Of a stretch of DNA of 64,000 nucleotides, positions 47,531-58,185 are shown one piece after another. Every line of letters starts with the position of its first letter. The first letter of the stretch is position 1. This DNA comes from Dastarcus helophoroides (lineage: Eukaryota; Arthropoda; Insecta; Coleoptera; Bothrideridae): contig CM053328.1 of NCBI GenBank assembly GCA_028583605.1, positions 7,402,836 through 7,466,835 on the forward strand, read 5' to 3'. The notes under the pieces were generated by a model, which searched no databases, was not told the DNA's origin, and saw only the letters and a list, made by a program, of their open reading frames with translations. Both the position numbers and the translations under genes were made by a program.

Positions 47531-47742
47531 AAACAAAAAAATTACAGCTCCAAAAAACATAAAGATTGCAAAAAACATAGTTGTTTTAAATATTAAAGAT
47601 TGGATTTTAAGGAGATTTAATCTAAAAAATATGACTGTAGCTATTGTTTTCAGTAAAAAAAGTTTATTTTTTAAATTCGCATTACATTTATGTCATAGAA
47701 AATTAATCTTTTTATTTATCAAAACATTGTCTTCAATTTTAA

Positions 47743-49080
47743 TCACTTATCCATCAGTTTTTGTCTCTTTGATGGTATTTCTTCATCGTTAGATTCAGCA
47801 CACCTTTCCGATTCTACTAGATCTTCGAAGTCTTCAAGACCATCATCGTCTTCGTCTCCGTCATTTCTAGTTTGCACTGGTTCTTCATCTACAATTTCAT
47901 CTAGATCATTAACTTCCTCGTAGGTTTCTTCTACCACATTGGCGCATTTTTCAGAACCATGACAATTTGAACATAAATTTGTGCATTTTAGACCATGTTT
48001 TCGGCAGCCACATTTTAAACTATTGCATTCAGTTTCAAAGCTGCAGCAAATAGTTTTTAGCAATATGTCTGGAATTAATTCTTTTTCTGTAAATTTGAGC
48101 ATAATGCCCCGTAGATGTTGCTTCCAGCCCCAATCTGTTGCTGTCAGTTCGTTACCCAGCCAAGTTTGAAGCTGATAATATGCCCTGTAACCATGTTGTT
48201 CTGCTGCACCTTCTGTGGGTGGGAGATTTGCCAATATAAAAGGCGATTTAATTTTTGCTAATTGATATTTTTGAAATCTTAATTGATTTAGTGTAATATT
48301 ATCATTTTTACATTTATAAATAGATTTGATTAATTGTAATCCATTTTTTTATATCTTCTTTGTTTGCATCTTTTTTAAAAAAAAATATTAGCCAAATTTA
48401 ATAAATTTTTATCGCCTATTAATGAATTCATGATACTTTTCTTTCCTTTTCCGGCAAATTCAGATGTTGTATCTCAACCAGAAAAACAATGCGGAAATGC
48501 AACGATGTTTTTGACGGATTCATTTTGAAACTATTAGACGTGAAAAAAAATCTTTTATATTTTCAGAACCTGGCTTCAAAAAATAAATGTCATGATTATT
48601 AGAATTTAATTGATTCAAAAGGACCAAAAGATCAATATCTTGACCCACAACAATGACAGTTTTATTAGTATCTCTGGCAATTTCTATCGAGGTCCTAATT
48701 ATGTCAGCATCAGCATCTTCTTTTGCTTGTTTACAGGAAAATCCTTGTGACTGTAATATTTTCATTAGCGATTTTATTATTTTGTCTTTGTTTTTCTCGT
48801 TAGATAAAAATTTTTCTTGCAAAAATGGTATTTTTGTATGGTTTTGATAATTGAACTCTGGAATATTGTCTGAGGTCTTTCTACGACTGCGTTCTCCTCT
48901 TTTAGTTGAATTAACTGATGGTACTGTTGACACAGCAACTGAATTTTCAATTTAGGGGTACCCATCAAAAACGATATAGCTGCTTGCTGCGTAATGTTTT
49001 TCTACATAGTGCAAATATTTATTCATGATCTCTTCCACCGTTTCATTTTTCTGCCAAATTACTTTGTGGAGTAAAAATCA
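47743..49080 (-). pseudogene. Transposon-borne nuclease-like/Cys-rich protein, broken
   Basis: Minus strand, N to C. Near 49060-48965: VEEIMNKYLHYVEKHY and SSYIVFDGYP. In 48933-48520: FLQEKFLSNEKNKDK, then acidic EDADADIIRTSIEIA (residues 72-86 of that frame) and VIVVGQDIDLLVLL, then IYFLKPGSENIKDFF. Near 48500: FPHCFSG, a stop where a cysteine codon is expected, then DTTSEFAGKGKKS. In 48234-47743: NLPPTEGAAEQHGYRAYYQ and TWLGNELTATDWGW, nine cysteines within 35 residues (63-97), and an acidic tail ending KRQKLMDK. The DADAD and GxDxD acidic pairs resemble the XPG/FEN1-like PIN nuclease I-region; this is inference. I recall similar uncharacterised proteins in many arthropods and cnidarians but no established name. 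Several stops and frameshifts make it non-functional. Confidence 0.7.
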
Positions 49081-49309
49081 ACCGTCGACGACATGCACAA
49101 TACCGTCAGAGTGCGTCGATCCATTCGCACTCTACAAATTATTCGTAAAGTTGGGATTTAACATTTTTCCTGAGTTTACGCATATAATTTAAAGACGATT
49201 CTACAACTTCCTCGAAATATTGTAGATGTCTTATTAAATATTAACTTTATTAACTTATTTGGTTGTTAATTATAGTAATACATTTCGATTTACAATTTTT
49301 TGTTTATCA

Positions 49310-49755
49310 ATGTAAAATGGAAATCTTACGTTTTTCGAGTAATTAAAGTATAAATTTTAACAAATAGCCTCAAAATTGTACATAAAGATAAGTAAAAAAT
49401 GTTCGAATTGGAGTACTTTTCGTTTTTTTTAATTTTCTTAGAAGATTTACCATAGTAATGTATATTTTTTTACACCATCAGAAAGTAGACATTTCAACGA
49501 ACAAAAAGCCTACCGAGTTTTTTGAAAAAGCTAAAATTTTAACGTGAGATTTTTCGATTGAAAATTAGGGTGCTTTTTCGATATTGAGTCAAAATAAGGT
49601 GAATAAAATAAATATTTTAAATCAAAAAAATTACAGTGTCTTTGGGATATAAAAAGGTAAGTTTTCACCAAATTTCGTGAAAAAAAAATTTATTTTGTAA
49701 AAGATAAAAATAAAAAACCATAAACCTGGTTTTTTGAATTTTTTACGTGAATTTT
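49310..49755. repeat. Right inverted-repeat arm of the TA transposon
   Basis: Partner of 47085-47530, in inverted orientation and close to the right terminus. Confidence 0.85.
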
Positions 49756-50087
49756 GATCGTTTTTGAAGGCTTCTACCCTGGTCTAAAAGAGCACGCTAA
49801 CTCAGTGTGTCCACCATACCAGAGGCGAAACTGTTCTGAGAGGAAGTTTTTTTTTTGTTAAAGTAGGGGAAAATGCTTTACGCACATCTGGGAAGATAAC
49901 CCAGATAGTGTCGGACTTCCGCTCAAACTACGGGTACCGACTAAAAACCCCTACTTCTTCGGGCCGGGCCCTTGGCCCCCAATCCCTCCGTCGGAACAGT
50001 ACAATAGTGCTGGAGCACTGTTGTAAGCTGTTTTGCCTGAAACATAAGAACAAACAAAACAAAATTTTTCGAAATGGAAGTCTTAGC

Positions 50088-52800
50088 CTAGAGGACCATC
50101 CTTGGTCTTCTAATCCTGGTTGGGATGTTTGGATCGTAATCCACTGCCTGTCGAACTAGTTCGTTGGGATGCGTTTCCGCTCTCACCATCACCCTGGAAT
50201 TATTTCCCCTAAGAAATTCTCTTACCAAAGTTAGTTCAGCTTCTCTGTGGAGCTGATTGTTTCTCACAAACCATGGAGCGTCCATGGCTTGTCTTAGAAA
50301 GACGTTCTGAAACACCTGGAGTTTCTTCATCTGATTATCCGTCACCTGTGACCAAGCTACAGATGCGTAGGTCATCGTTGGTCTTATGATTGATTTGTAT
50401 AGTAACACTTTAAGTCCAATGGACAGGTTACTATTTCTACCAATCATCGCTTGCAGCAGTCCCTTTAGCATTTTGGCTCTGGACACTGCATAATCGATGT
50501 GTGCCTGGAATGTTAGTCTTTTGTCTAGAATGACACCTAAATACTTTTCCTGAAGTCTCCAGTCGACGTTTTGCCCATGAACATTCACATGTCCATATGG
50601 TTGAAGTCTTTTTCGAGTGAAAAAGACTGCTTGGGTCTTGTCTGCGTTGACTTGAATTCTCCATTGGCCGAAGTAATCTAGTAGACGGTCTGTTGCCTCC
50701 TGAAGTCATCTGGTGACCACCTCTGGACTGAGAGAGTACGCCACTAAAGCTGTGTCGTCTGCGTAAGTTGCCAATAAGGTGTAGTCGATTGTTGGATTGG
50801 TTCTCGGAATGTCTGCTGTGAACAGAGAATACATCAGAGGTGACAAGGCAGAGCCTTGAGGCACCCCATACTGTAACCTAAACTGGTTTGATAGTTCCTG
50901 TCCCACCTTTGCTCTGAATGAGCGCTGGTCCAGGAACGAGCTTACCATTTGAACCATTGTTAGAGGTATTCTGAACTGGTGCATCTTGTAGATCAATCCT
51001 TGGTGCCAAACTGTGTCAAATGCCTTGGAGATATCGAAGAAAATAGCTCCCACTACCTGGTTCCAGTTCATGCGTTGAGTGATTGTTTCAACCACTCTCA
51101 GCACTTGGTCTGAGGTAGAGTGCATAGGTTGGAACCCAAATTGTTCCTTAGGAATTATGTCGCGATCGCTGATGACATTCTGCAGACGTTTTCTTAAAAT
51201 CCTTTCCGCCACCTTACCCAAATTGGATAAGAGGCTAATTGGCCTGTAATTTTGAGAAAATTTCCCATCCTTACCTGGCTTAGGAATGAAGATAACGTTT
51301 GCAGTTTTCCATCTCGTTGGAAAATACCGGAATTTAAACATGGAATTGACTATTGCTCCAAAGTATTTGACAGCTTGGTCCGGAAGAGACTTCAGAGCTT
51401 GGTTTGGAATACCATCTGGACCTAGAGACTTTTTGACATTTAGCTTGCGCAGAAATCTTTGGATTTCCTCCTCGTTAGTCGGCTGGATGACGTCGTCTTC
51501 TTCTGGCACTTCCTCCTGAAGAATTTGAACCTCTTCTTCCACCTCATCTACGAAGTCTAAGTCCACTTCTTCAAGTGTGGCCTGACAGTGTCGTTCAAAA
51601 AGCTGCGGCCTTTTCCTGATCTGAATAAGCCATTCCTTGAGGTCCGTGTATCGGAGGGAAAGGTTTCCTAACTCCTCTTAGAGCTTTGGCTGTGCGCCAG
51701 AGATCTGATGAAGTTTCGAGGTTGCAACTTCTTAGGTGTTCCTGAAATTTAGAAGTTTTGTGCTCTCTGAGTTCATACCTGAGCTAGTGGATGAGCCTGT
51801 TGAACTTCCGCCTTATCTGCTTGCAGATTGGTCCGTCTTGCTCTCTTCCTGGCACAATTTTTCCTTCTAATCAGCTCCACCAAGTGATTTGGCAGAGGTT
51901 CCCTTCCTTCTATACGCCGGAAAGTTTTGGTCGCTGCCAGAATTGAATCTGTTATGGTGATTTCCAGTCTTTCCACCGCTGCGTTGATGTCATCAGTTTG
52001 TATTGATCTCTCCAGGCTCTTCCAGGTTTTCTGCTAGATACTCCCTGAACTGTGTCCAGTTTGTTTTCTTGCAGGTGTCTGGAGGATTGGTTCCACGATT
52101 ATCTCCGATGGTCATCATCACTGGGTTGTGGTCTGAGCTGAGCTCACTAACTGATGTTAACTCAACAGTGTATCGAACATCCTTCATCAGTGCAACGTCC
52201 AGGACATCTGGAATTCCTGTGGCGTGATGATGATGGGTTGGTTCTTCTGGAGCCATTACATCGATTCCGTTCTGTGCTGTGAACCTTTGAAGTGTCCTCC
52301 CGTTTTTGTTGTTGACTCTGCTGCCCCACTCGACGTTTTTGGCATTAAGGTCTCCGGCCACAATAACATATATTGTTTATTTCGAAGATGCGTGCCAAAT
52401 CTGTCTCTGTGAGGGCGTTGGTTATGGAGTAACAAGACACCAGTGTCAGAGGTCCCTGCGCCATTTGAATTGTTACTCCAATTCCTTCCTGCTTTTCCAA
52501 CTCCGGGGTGCCTGCAGCAAAATGAGTTAGCTTTCTACTTACATAGATAGCTGTACCTCCTCCTGGGCCAGTTGGTCTGTCTCTGCGGTGAAGAACATAT
52601 CCTCGGATTTTGGGATCCTTAGATCTGAACGTCATCCTGGTTTTGCTCAGCATCAGTACGTCCAGGTCGTTTTCCTTTGCGAAAACTTCGAGTTCGTTCC
52701 TGTTGCCTTGGAGTCCGTTGCAGTTCCAGAAAACTGCCTTGAGATGCTGGTGACGAGCAGGGTTTCCTTCGTTAACTCTCCTTTCCTGGCGTCTCTCCAT
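50088..52800 (-). pseudogene. Jockey LINE ORF2: endonuclease and reverse transcriptase
   Basis: Encodes target-primed reverse transcription machinery. Endonuclease: LKAVFWNCNGLQGN near 52740, MLSKTRMTFRS (a K where APE-type enzymes usually have E), then GDLNAKNVEWGS, and SSDHNPV near 52110. A frameshift near 52360 separates the two endonuclease halves. RT (51566-50706): LGPDGIPNQALK, FIPKPGKDGKFSQNYRPISL, GAIFFDISKAFDTVWH, YGVPQGSALSPLMYSLF and the YADD box (LATYADDTALV). A TGA at about 50706 interrupts the frame, which then continues to 50088 with KYLGVILDKRLTF and YKSIIRPTMTYASVAW. Another frameshift lies between about 51570 and 51770. No RNase H is visible, consistent with Jockey. Confidence 0.9.
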
Positions 52801-54047
52801 TACTGTTTTAGAGAGATTATCTTGGGAAGCATCATCATGATGCTTACGATGGCCTCTTGGCTTGTTCCCGGCTTCAGAGACGACCCTAATCAAGTCCAAT
52901 ACGACTTGATTTGTCGTTTCCGAAGTCTTTTTGGGGATCTTCTTTGCGCCACCTGCAACTGAGACATAAGTGTTTCCACTTACCTTTGGGTTGGAGGTTC
53001 CGACCGGTTTCGGCACAGCCTTTGGAGGATTGACTGTTGTAGTTGTTGCCTTTACTGTCGGTTTGGCTTTCGAAGTTGGGGTCTTCTCCTGAGTAGCATT
53101 TTGCTTCCTTGGCGCTGGAAAGGCAGGGCATCCTCTGTAGCTCGCTACATGGTCTCCTTTGCAGTTGGCGCACTTGGCCGGTTTGCAATCTTTCGTAAGG
53201 TGTTTCCCAGCACACTTCACGCAAACTGCCTCGGCGTGACAGTTCGTCTGTCCGTGGTGGAAACGCTGACACCTGTGGCATTGCTTCGCCAGGTTATTGG
53301 ATCTTGGGATCTTCACCTGAATATCCAGCCCCATTAACCTTGTCGTCTGGAAGATATCTTCTTGTCCGTATTGCAGCTCCACGAACATTAGACTGTGAGT
53401 CTTCTTCGTACGAGAATTTTTCATTCTTCGCACGTTGACAACCTTAAAGTGCTCCTCTTCAAGGGCAGTTTTAAAATTTTCCTTCGGGATGTCCTTTGGA
53501 ACATTTCTAATCACTGCCTTGACGCTTCTGTCTCCTGGGAGAGAGAAGGTGTGATAAGGCACCTTTTCATTCTCCAGGAGCCTTGTTAGCGCTCTGAAAT
53601 CGTCCTCTGATGGGGGCTGATTTCGGATTCTCTCGAAGACGCACTTCGCCTTTGTGAATCCAATTTTTCTGGAATACATTAAAGAATTAATGTGCTTCCA
53701 CTTACCGCTATCCCTGATAATAATCGGTGGAATTCGGCTTCCGTCTCTGCTGGCTTCCTTCGTCAGTTTCCTCTTCCCGAGGTTTCACGGGGGCTGCCTT
53801 GTTGGTTTTTGGAGACTTCTCTGACGTCTTCTTCCCCTTTCTTGGTTCAGGCGGCGTCGGAGTTTCGTCCCCATACGACTCTTCCGAGATTTCTAACCGT
53901 TTCGCGGTTTTCTTCCTTCTCTGTCGCTTCTGAACGACCTGAAATCCTCCCTCATCTTCCGCATTCCCCGGAGGATGAGCGAGCACGTTTCCCTACAGAA
54001 ACCTCGCTGGGCGCTTCGCTGACACCGCTTACATCGCTGTCGCTCAT
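52801..54047 (-). pseudogene. Jockey LINE ORF1: zinc-knuckle nucleic-acid-binding protein
   Basis: The start is placed at the ATG 54045-54047 (MSDSDVSGVSEAPSEVSVG). The frame breaks at a stop near 53955, resumes in another frame (GGFQVVQKRQRRKK) and shifts again near 53700. The main part from 53679 has a PRE_C2HC-like region (YHTFSLPGDRSVKAVIRNVP). Three CCHC knuckles follow: CHRCQRFHHGQTNC, CVKCAGKHLTKDC and CANCKGDHVASYRGC. A Lys/Thr/Pro-rich linker comes next. In this copy the frame runs on without a stop into the endonuclease, giving 444 open codons. The ORF1/ORF2 boundary at 52800 (MERRQERRVN) is my estimate. Confidence 0.85.
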
Positions 54048-54344
54048 TTCGCTTGACGTGTTGTCGGGTCTCGAGAGGAAAGATAGAAAGGGAAACTTTA
54101 TATACTATTCGTCTGCGCGATCACTCCCGGATATTTCCGATGGTTGGGTTCCAGATGAAGGAAAGCATGTCGTCTCTGTTGATGTTTTTGGGGAACTTTT
54201 GGATTTCAATGGTCTCGCGTATCTTCCTATTATAGTGATTGGGAATATTGGATATAACTAAAATATTATCAAAAAAATCTTATGTCCGGTCTCATGTTGA
54301 TGTTCCGCAATGGCTGACTGCGAAAGTAAACCAGACTTAAGACA

Positions 54345-54602
54345 TCATTGATGCTCGGATATTCGCGTCTTAAATGATCGCTCCGTTTTTCCGATGTACA
54401 CTAAACCACAAGTACAAGGAACCCTGTGCACACCGTTAAAACGAAAGGATAAAATTTTATCTTTGGGAGATGGGAGGAGCTGTTGGATGTTTGCGGATGT
54501 TAAAAAAATGGGTTTAATGTTGTGTTTTCTCAATAATTTTCCGATTTGAATTGTTACTCCGTGAACATAAGAAAGAATGACTTTAAAAGAAAACTCAGAC
54601 AA
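54345..54602 (-). pseudogene. PLE2 GIY-YIG endonuclease remnant
   Basis: The minus strand reads LLRKHNIKPIF, then GVHRVPCTCGLVYIGKTERS and FKTRISEHQ, the GIY-YIG core with its Cys-rich lead. A stop follows SEHQ. It aligns with PLE1 31570-31809. The RT that should precede it is absent beyond about 54640. Confidence 0.8.
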
Positions 54603-54640
54603 GAATTTGGAGACTCAGACAAGGATTTGGAGACTGGTTA

Positions 54641-55180
54641 ACACTCCTCTAGTTTTTTAAGTAAGAAGAAACACGATCTGGCTGCTTCGTTGTTTTATTT
54701 GAAACACCAAAAACATCCTTTTAATTAAAATTAACCCAACAAATCACTATTGACGCTTTTACTCAAAGCTCCATTTTTTGAGACTAAGCAATTCATTCGA
54801 GAAGTGTGTGTGTGTGTATGTATAAAAACTTTTCAAAATTTTTGTCTGTCTACTTGTCCGGGCTAATCTCAGGAATGGCTTTTGATGAAGCTTTCACTAA
54901 AATATAGCAGACTGGTCGTTGGTTATCTTTAAAAATTGAAATACAAATACAAAGAGAATATCTCTCCGAAGATGATAGCTTGGCTATAGAAACGCGTTAG
55001 AGTAACCTTTGTTGTGTTTTTTTAATCTTTCTTAGTTTCAGGGGGCAAGACTTGTATTTCAATTTTTAAAATATAGAGGATTTTAGTAGGCTATTTCTTC
55101 AGTCAAAATCAACTTTGCTAACAACTTTGTTTGATATAAAATGTAATAAAAATTAGCTCGTTGCAAATGTCTTTATTTGA
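54641..55180. repeat. Repeat-rich stretch with (GT)n and hairpin A
   Basis: A short (GT)n lies at about 54805-54820, followed by GTCTGTCTACTTGTCCGGGC and TCTCAGGAATGGCTTTTGAT, typical of interspersed insect repeats. Two inverted halves of hairpin A (near 54925 and 55010-55072) enclose about 60 bases. No gene. Confidence 0.6.
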
Positions 55181-55184
55181 TATC

Positions 55185-55400
55185 CAGTTTCCTCGATGAC
55201 AGATCTCTTCAGGTCGTTGTTAATGGTATCTCATCTGAGCCATTTGCAATTAATACAGCGGTCTGTTCTGTCTCCTACTCTATCTCTGTTGCATATAAAA
55301 TCTTTTGGCTTCAACGTCTAATCTGATACTATGCCCAAACAATAAATAAACCTCCAGATTGTTCTACTTCTTTTTCCAGAGCAACTAAACGATTTGATAA
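55185..55400 (+). pseudogene. LINE RT scrap, same family as 9692-10680
   Basis: Plus-strand pieces FLDDRSLQVVVNGISSEPFA and AINTAV parallel FLADRSLQITVDGIS in the other copy. Later LASTSN occurs in another frame. Strongly decayed. Confidence 0.7.
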
Positions 55401-57020
55401 AAATTACTGGAAAAGTTAATGAAAATTATTGGTTATTGCACCACAATTACTGGTAAAATAACACTGTTAAATAAAAATATTTTTAATAAAAAAAATACTT
55501 TTTGATAAAAAACGAGTTGGTAGTTTCATAGCAGAGAAACTAATCTTCCTCTTAGGAATTGGTGGTATTAAAAAAGTGCATCCAGTTTTTTTCGACATTA
55601 GTAATAAGTTAGAGGTACGTCTAATAATGACAATTACTGGTGCCATTACCCTATGACTTTTTGTTAAATAAAAATTCGATGCAAATATAAAACCAATAAA
55701 AAACACCTCCAGTAATATTGCTATTGATTTTTTCGGGCAAAATTTAGAAGAGCTTTTTTTATTAAACAGAAGAAAGATAATTCCTGCAATTCCTGTGTCA
55801 TTAAGATGTAATTTCGGCACCAAACCTCGCAAAACCAAACCGAGTTTCTTAGTATGCCAACGGCGCATTTCGCAGATGTCAGGGCAGATACAACGATCGA
55901 ATAAGTATCTTGACATCCATCAGATTTGTTTGTGCTGATTGCGTGCAAAATGAAAAGAAAAAACCAAGAGAATTCGTGGGTCCGTTTAAAATATGAACTG
56001 CTAACTGTAAAAAAGTTGCGATGCGGTTTCTTTCCCTCTTTGCGATGATACTCATCTTCTTGGAACTCGTTCTGCCACTCGATGCACTTGTTTTAAATCG
56101 CGTACTTACTTCTACTCTTTTTAATGAGGTACGATAAGAAATGAGTATCGGAAATGTGTATAAGGCGCAAGGTTGCCGATAAAGTGCAATACCTTAACTA
56201 AAAATAAGTGAATAATACGATAAGGCGCATTTAATGTAGTATTATAAAAAATAAACCACGTTACCTGGGATTCTATCAGTCAATTGCAATTCCAAAATTT
56301 CGATAAAAAATGTTCTTCAAAAATTTCAAAGTTTTTTCAAGTTAATGCAAAAGGTCGACTTTAAAATAAAAAATTCAAATAGTTAATGTATCCTCGTTTT
56401 TATCTAAAAATACGAGGAATATGGAAATAATTCTTAACCTGCTCTGGAAGCAAATAAAATCTGAAAGTCAAAATATTTCATTATGCAACTAATTCTCCTC
56501 TTTAATTAATATAGTGATTGCACCGCCTCAAGACCTTTCATAAAAAGTTTTACTTTTTTTACCTTTACCTTTTAACTCGGATTCATAGTTTCTATAACTT
56601 CTTCGTTGGAAGAAAATTTACCACCTTTTAAACTTCCTTTCAGTTGAGGAAAGAGATTATCGTTAGATATATCCAGCCGTATTTAACCGAAAGTAATATT
56701 TTGCAATAGAAGCTGCGCTTTCCTAGCTTTCATGGTAAAGGACGTCATTGCTGTTAAGAAGAAAGCAGGACGTTTTTATATCAAGGTAACTAAAAAGATG
56801 AATTACAATCAAAGAACCAAAGCAAGCTAAACTTTAATGCTCCTTGGTTTTAAACAATTAACTATGACTAGCAGTGTTACCTCCTAAAAATATCTGAATA
56901 TATTGATTTGCAAGCCCAATTTGTCCTTTTAGCAAACGAAGATACTAAATGTTTATTAATTTTATTTAACTTGTTTCAAACCACTAAGAGTTCACCATGA
57001 AGAATAATTATACTAAAATC
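55401..57020. other. AT-rich stretch with one unassigned 149-codon frame
   Basis: The minus frame 55467-55916 begins MSRYLFDRCICPDICEMRRW and contains hydrophobic stretches (GIIFLLF, VFFIGFIFASNFYL). It has no domain I recognise and the region is AT-rich with repeated AATTACTGG words, so a chance frame is likely. Nothing else was found. Confidence 0.35.
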
Positions 57021-57022
57021 AT

Positions 57023-57068
57023 TAGCCTTCTTAAACAAGGATAGGTTGTAATTTTTGGGGAAAATTCC
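57023..57068 (-). mobile_element. LINE 3'-end scrap
   Basis: CTTCTTAAACAAGGATAGG and GTTGTAATTTTTGGGGAAAA match the 3' end of the LINE at 9692 almost exactly. It is cut at 57068 by a CAGTGGAGG terminus. Confidence 0.75.
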
Positions 57069-57172
57069 CAGTGGAGGATTAACAGGGGGGCGGAAGGGGC
57101 GGCTCGCCCCGGGCCTCCGGCTTTTGGGAGGTCCCCAAATGCCTCCGCGTTCCCCTGATCAAATCCTAAATA
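57069..57172. mobile_element. hAT-like left terminus, partner not found
   Basis: CAGTGGAGGATTAACAGGGG followed by a GC-rich block (GGCGGCTCGCCCCGGGCC). The CAGTGG start and GC-rich subterminal block resemble the hAT elements here, but I could not find a right end or target duplication. Confidence 0.4.
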
Positions 57173-57510
57173 CCCTGATAGCCACCTTAATGCTCAACTT
57201 GACGTTAATCTAGAAACGGAATTTGAAGCCAAGTTAACACAAAGATTAGATAATAGTTAAGTTGGTAGTTAATTTTGATACAACTTAAGTAAAAGTGGTC
57301 ATATGCAAGTTATTGCCGTTAAGTTAACCAAAAGTTTTTGCTACAAGTTCACTATAAGTCTTATAGTTAACTTGACTTTAAATTACGACTGCATATTGTC
57401 TTTAACTTAGATGCAAATATTACTTAATTATGACTTAACATAAACTTGATGTTAAGTTTGATGCAACTACTGATGCCCAAGATCTTGTAGTAAAAGCCTG
57501 GCTATCAGGG
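57173..57510. mobile_element. 338-bp MITE with CCCTGATAGCCA ends
   Basis: CCCTGATAGCCA at 57173 and its exact complement TGGCTATCAGGG ending at 57510 bound a non-coding interior rich in AAGTTAAC words in both orientations. No target duplication is evident, so the superfamily is unknown. Confidence 0.6.
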
Positions 57511-57789
57511 AAGACTTTAAAAATGTGCTTAGTACCTACATAATTTCATCAAGATCAAACCACTACAGCCATCCAGCGGTACTAATATTCTTTTAACTTT
57601 GCTGAACGCGTCCAATACGCTGGGGGAATTCCCGTCTTTGTAGCGGGTACTTCCCCATGAATCCCTGAATGAATGAAGTACAAATAATTCACTTTTGTAC
57701 GCCTACATTTACACTCTATTTACGTCAAAAAATAAACATTGGCCTCATTTAAAATAAATTAAATTTCATTACGTTGATATTTAATAGTT

Positions 57790-57980
57790 TATTAGTGTGT
57801 TCTGATATTTTGGCAAACGGATAAGCCTTTTTTCAAATTGTAAAGTAATAAACGCGATCTTATCCGTTAAAAAGTCAAAAAGTCAAAAAGTGTAATAGTG
57901 CTTTTGATTTTTGTTGCGGTATAAAAGTAAACGAGTTCAGAGTTGAGTTAGTGCATTTTCGAGTGTTTGGAAAAAGTAAG
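57790..57980 (+). promoter_or_regulatory. LTR-like promoter fragment with TATA and splice donor
   Basis: GGCAAACGGATAAGCCTT at 57812-57829 nearly repeats GGCAAACGATAAGCCTT of the solo LTR (40723-40739). TATAAAAG lies at 57920-57927 and GAGTTCAGAGTTGAGTTAG follows, in the same order as in the LTR. GTAAGT at about 57975 could be a 5' splice site. No LTR boundaries or target duplication were found; a host promoter is the alternative. Confidence 0.45.
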
Positions 57981-58099
57981 TAATTCTTCGTATAATTTAG
58001 CCTAAAAATTATAATTGTACTTTCTAGTCAATATGCACTTACGAATATATTGCTTCAGTTCTTGCATTTCGCGAGTAGTTCTTATTTTATTTGTAGTGC

Positions 58100-58185
58100 A
58101 CGCAGGGGCGGCCTTAGCCATTGCGAGGCTCCGGGCGGATAGATCTTTAAGGGGCACTCGTCTTTGTGAAATTAGTTTTAACATA
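58100..58185. other. GC-rich terminus-like block
   Basis: GCAGGGGCGGCCTTAGCCAT followed by GAGGCTCCGGGCGGATAG looks like another hAT-type end (CAGGGGCGG). The partner end was not found. Confidence 0.35.

Larger units (their letters stand above)
46814..49784 (-). mobile_element. Unclassified long-TIR DNA transposon with TA target site
   Basis: Ends GTCCAGGGTAGA (left) and, inward from right, GACCAGGGTAGA are flanked by TA (46812-46813 and 49785-49786). Inverted homology of more than 400 bases lies at about 47085-47530 and 49310-49755; about 240 extra bases sit between the left terminus and its arm. The interior holds a broken minus-strand gene with nuclease-like and Cys-rich domains (see 47743-49080), not a recognisable mariner transposase. 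The insertion splits PLE2, whose sequence resumes on both sides. Confidence 0.85.
49847..54072 (-). mobile_element. Jockey-type LINE, near full length, with poly(A) and target duplication
   Basis: On minus the element runs from a 5' leader at 54072 through ORF1 and ORF2 to a 3' poly(A) of ten A (49847-49856). It is flanked by GAGAGGAA (within 49838-49846 and 54073-54082), which is also the uninterrupted PLE1 sequence at 31345. It therefore inserted into PLE2. Coding is broken by a few frameshifts and one nonsense codon. Confidence 0.9.
46558..54640 (-). mobile_element. Penelope-like element copy 2 (PLE2), split by two insertions
   Basis: PLE2 sequence occupies 46558-46813, 49785-49846 and 54073 to about 54640. 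Concatenated, these match PLE1 30950 to about 31865 in order. The gaps are filled by the TA transposon 46814-49784 and the Jockey LINE 49847-54072. PLE2 lacks the RT; it keeps the GIY-YIG region and the pLTR. Confidence 0.85.

Noticed and set aside
47743..48234. Host tesmin/CXC-type regulatory gene
   Set aside because: The Cys-rich block is part of a broken gene enclosed by TIRs and TA duplications, and it interrupts a PLE.
52003..53589. Plus-strand open frames across the Jockey LINE
   Set aside because: Antisense to well-supported ORF1/ORF2 motifs.
55467..55916. 149-aa minus-strand protein
   Set aside because: No domain, AT-rich repeats around it, and no promoter or splice evidence; treated as a chance frame.
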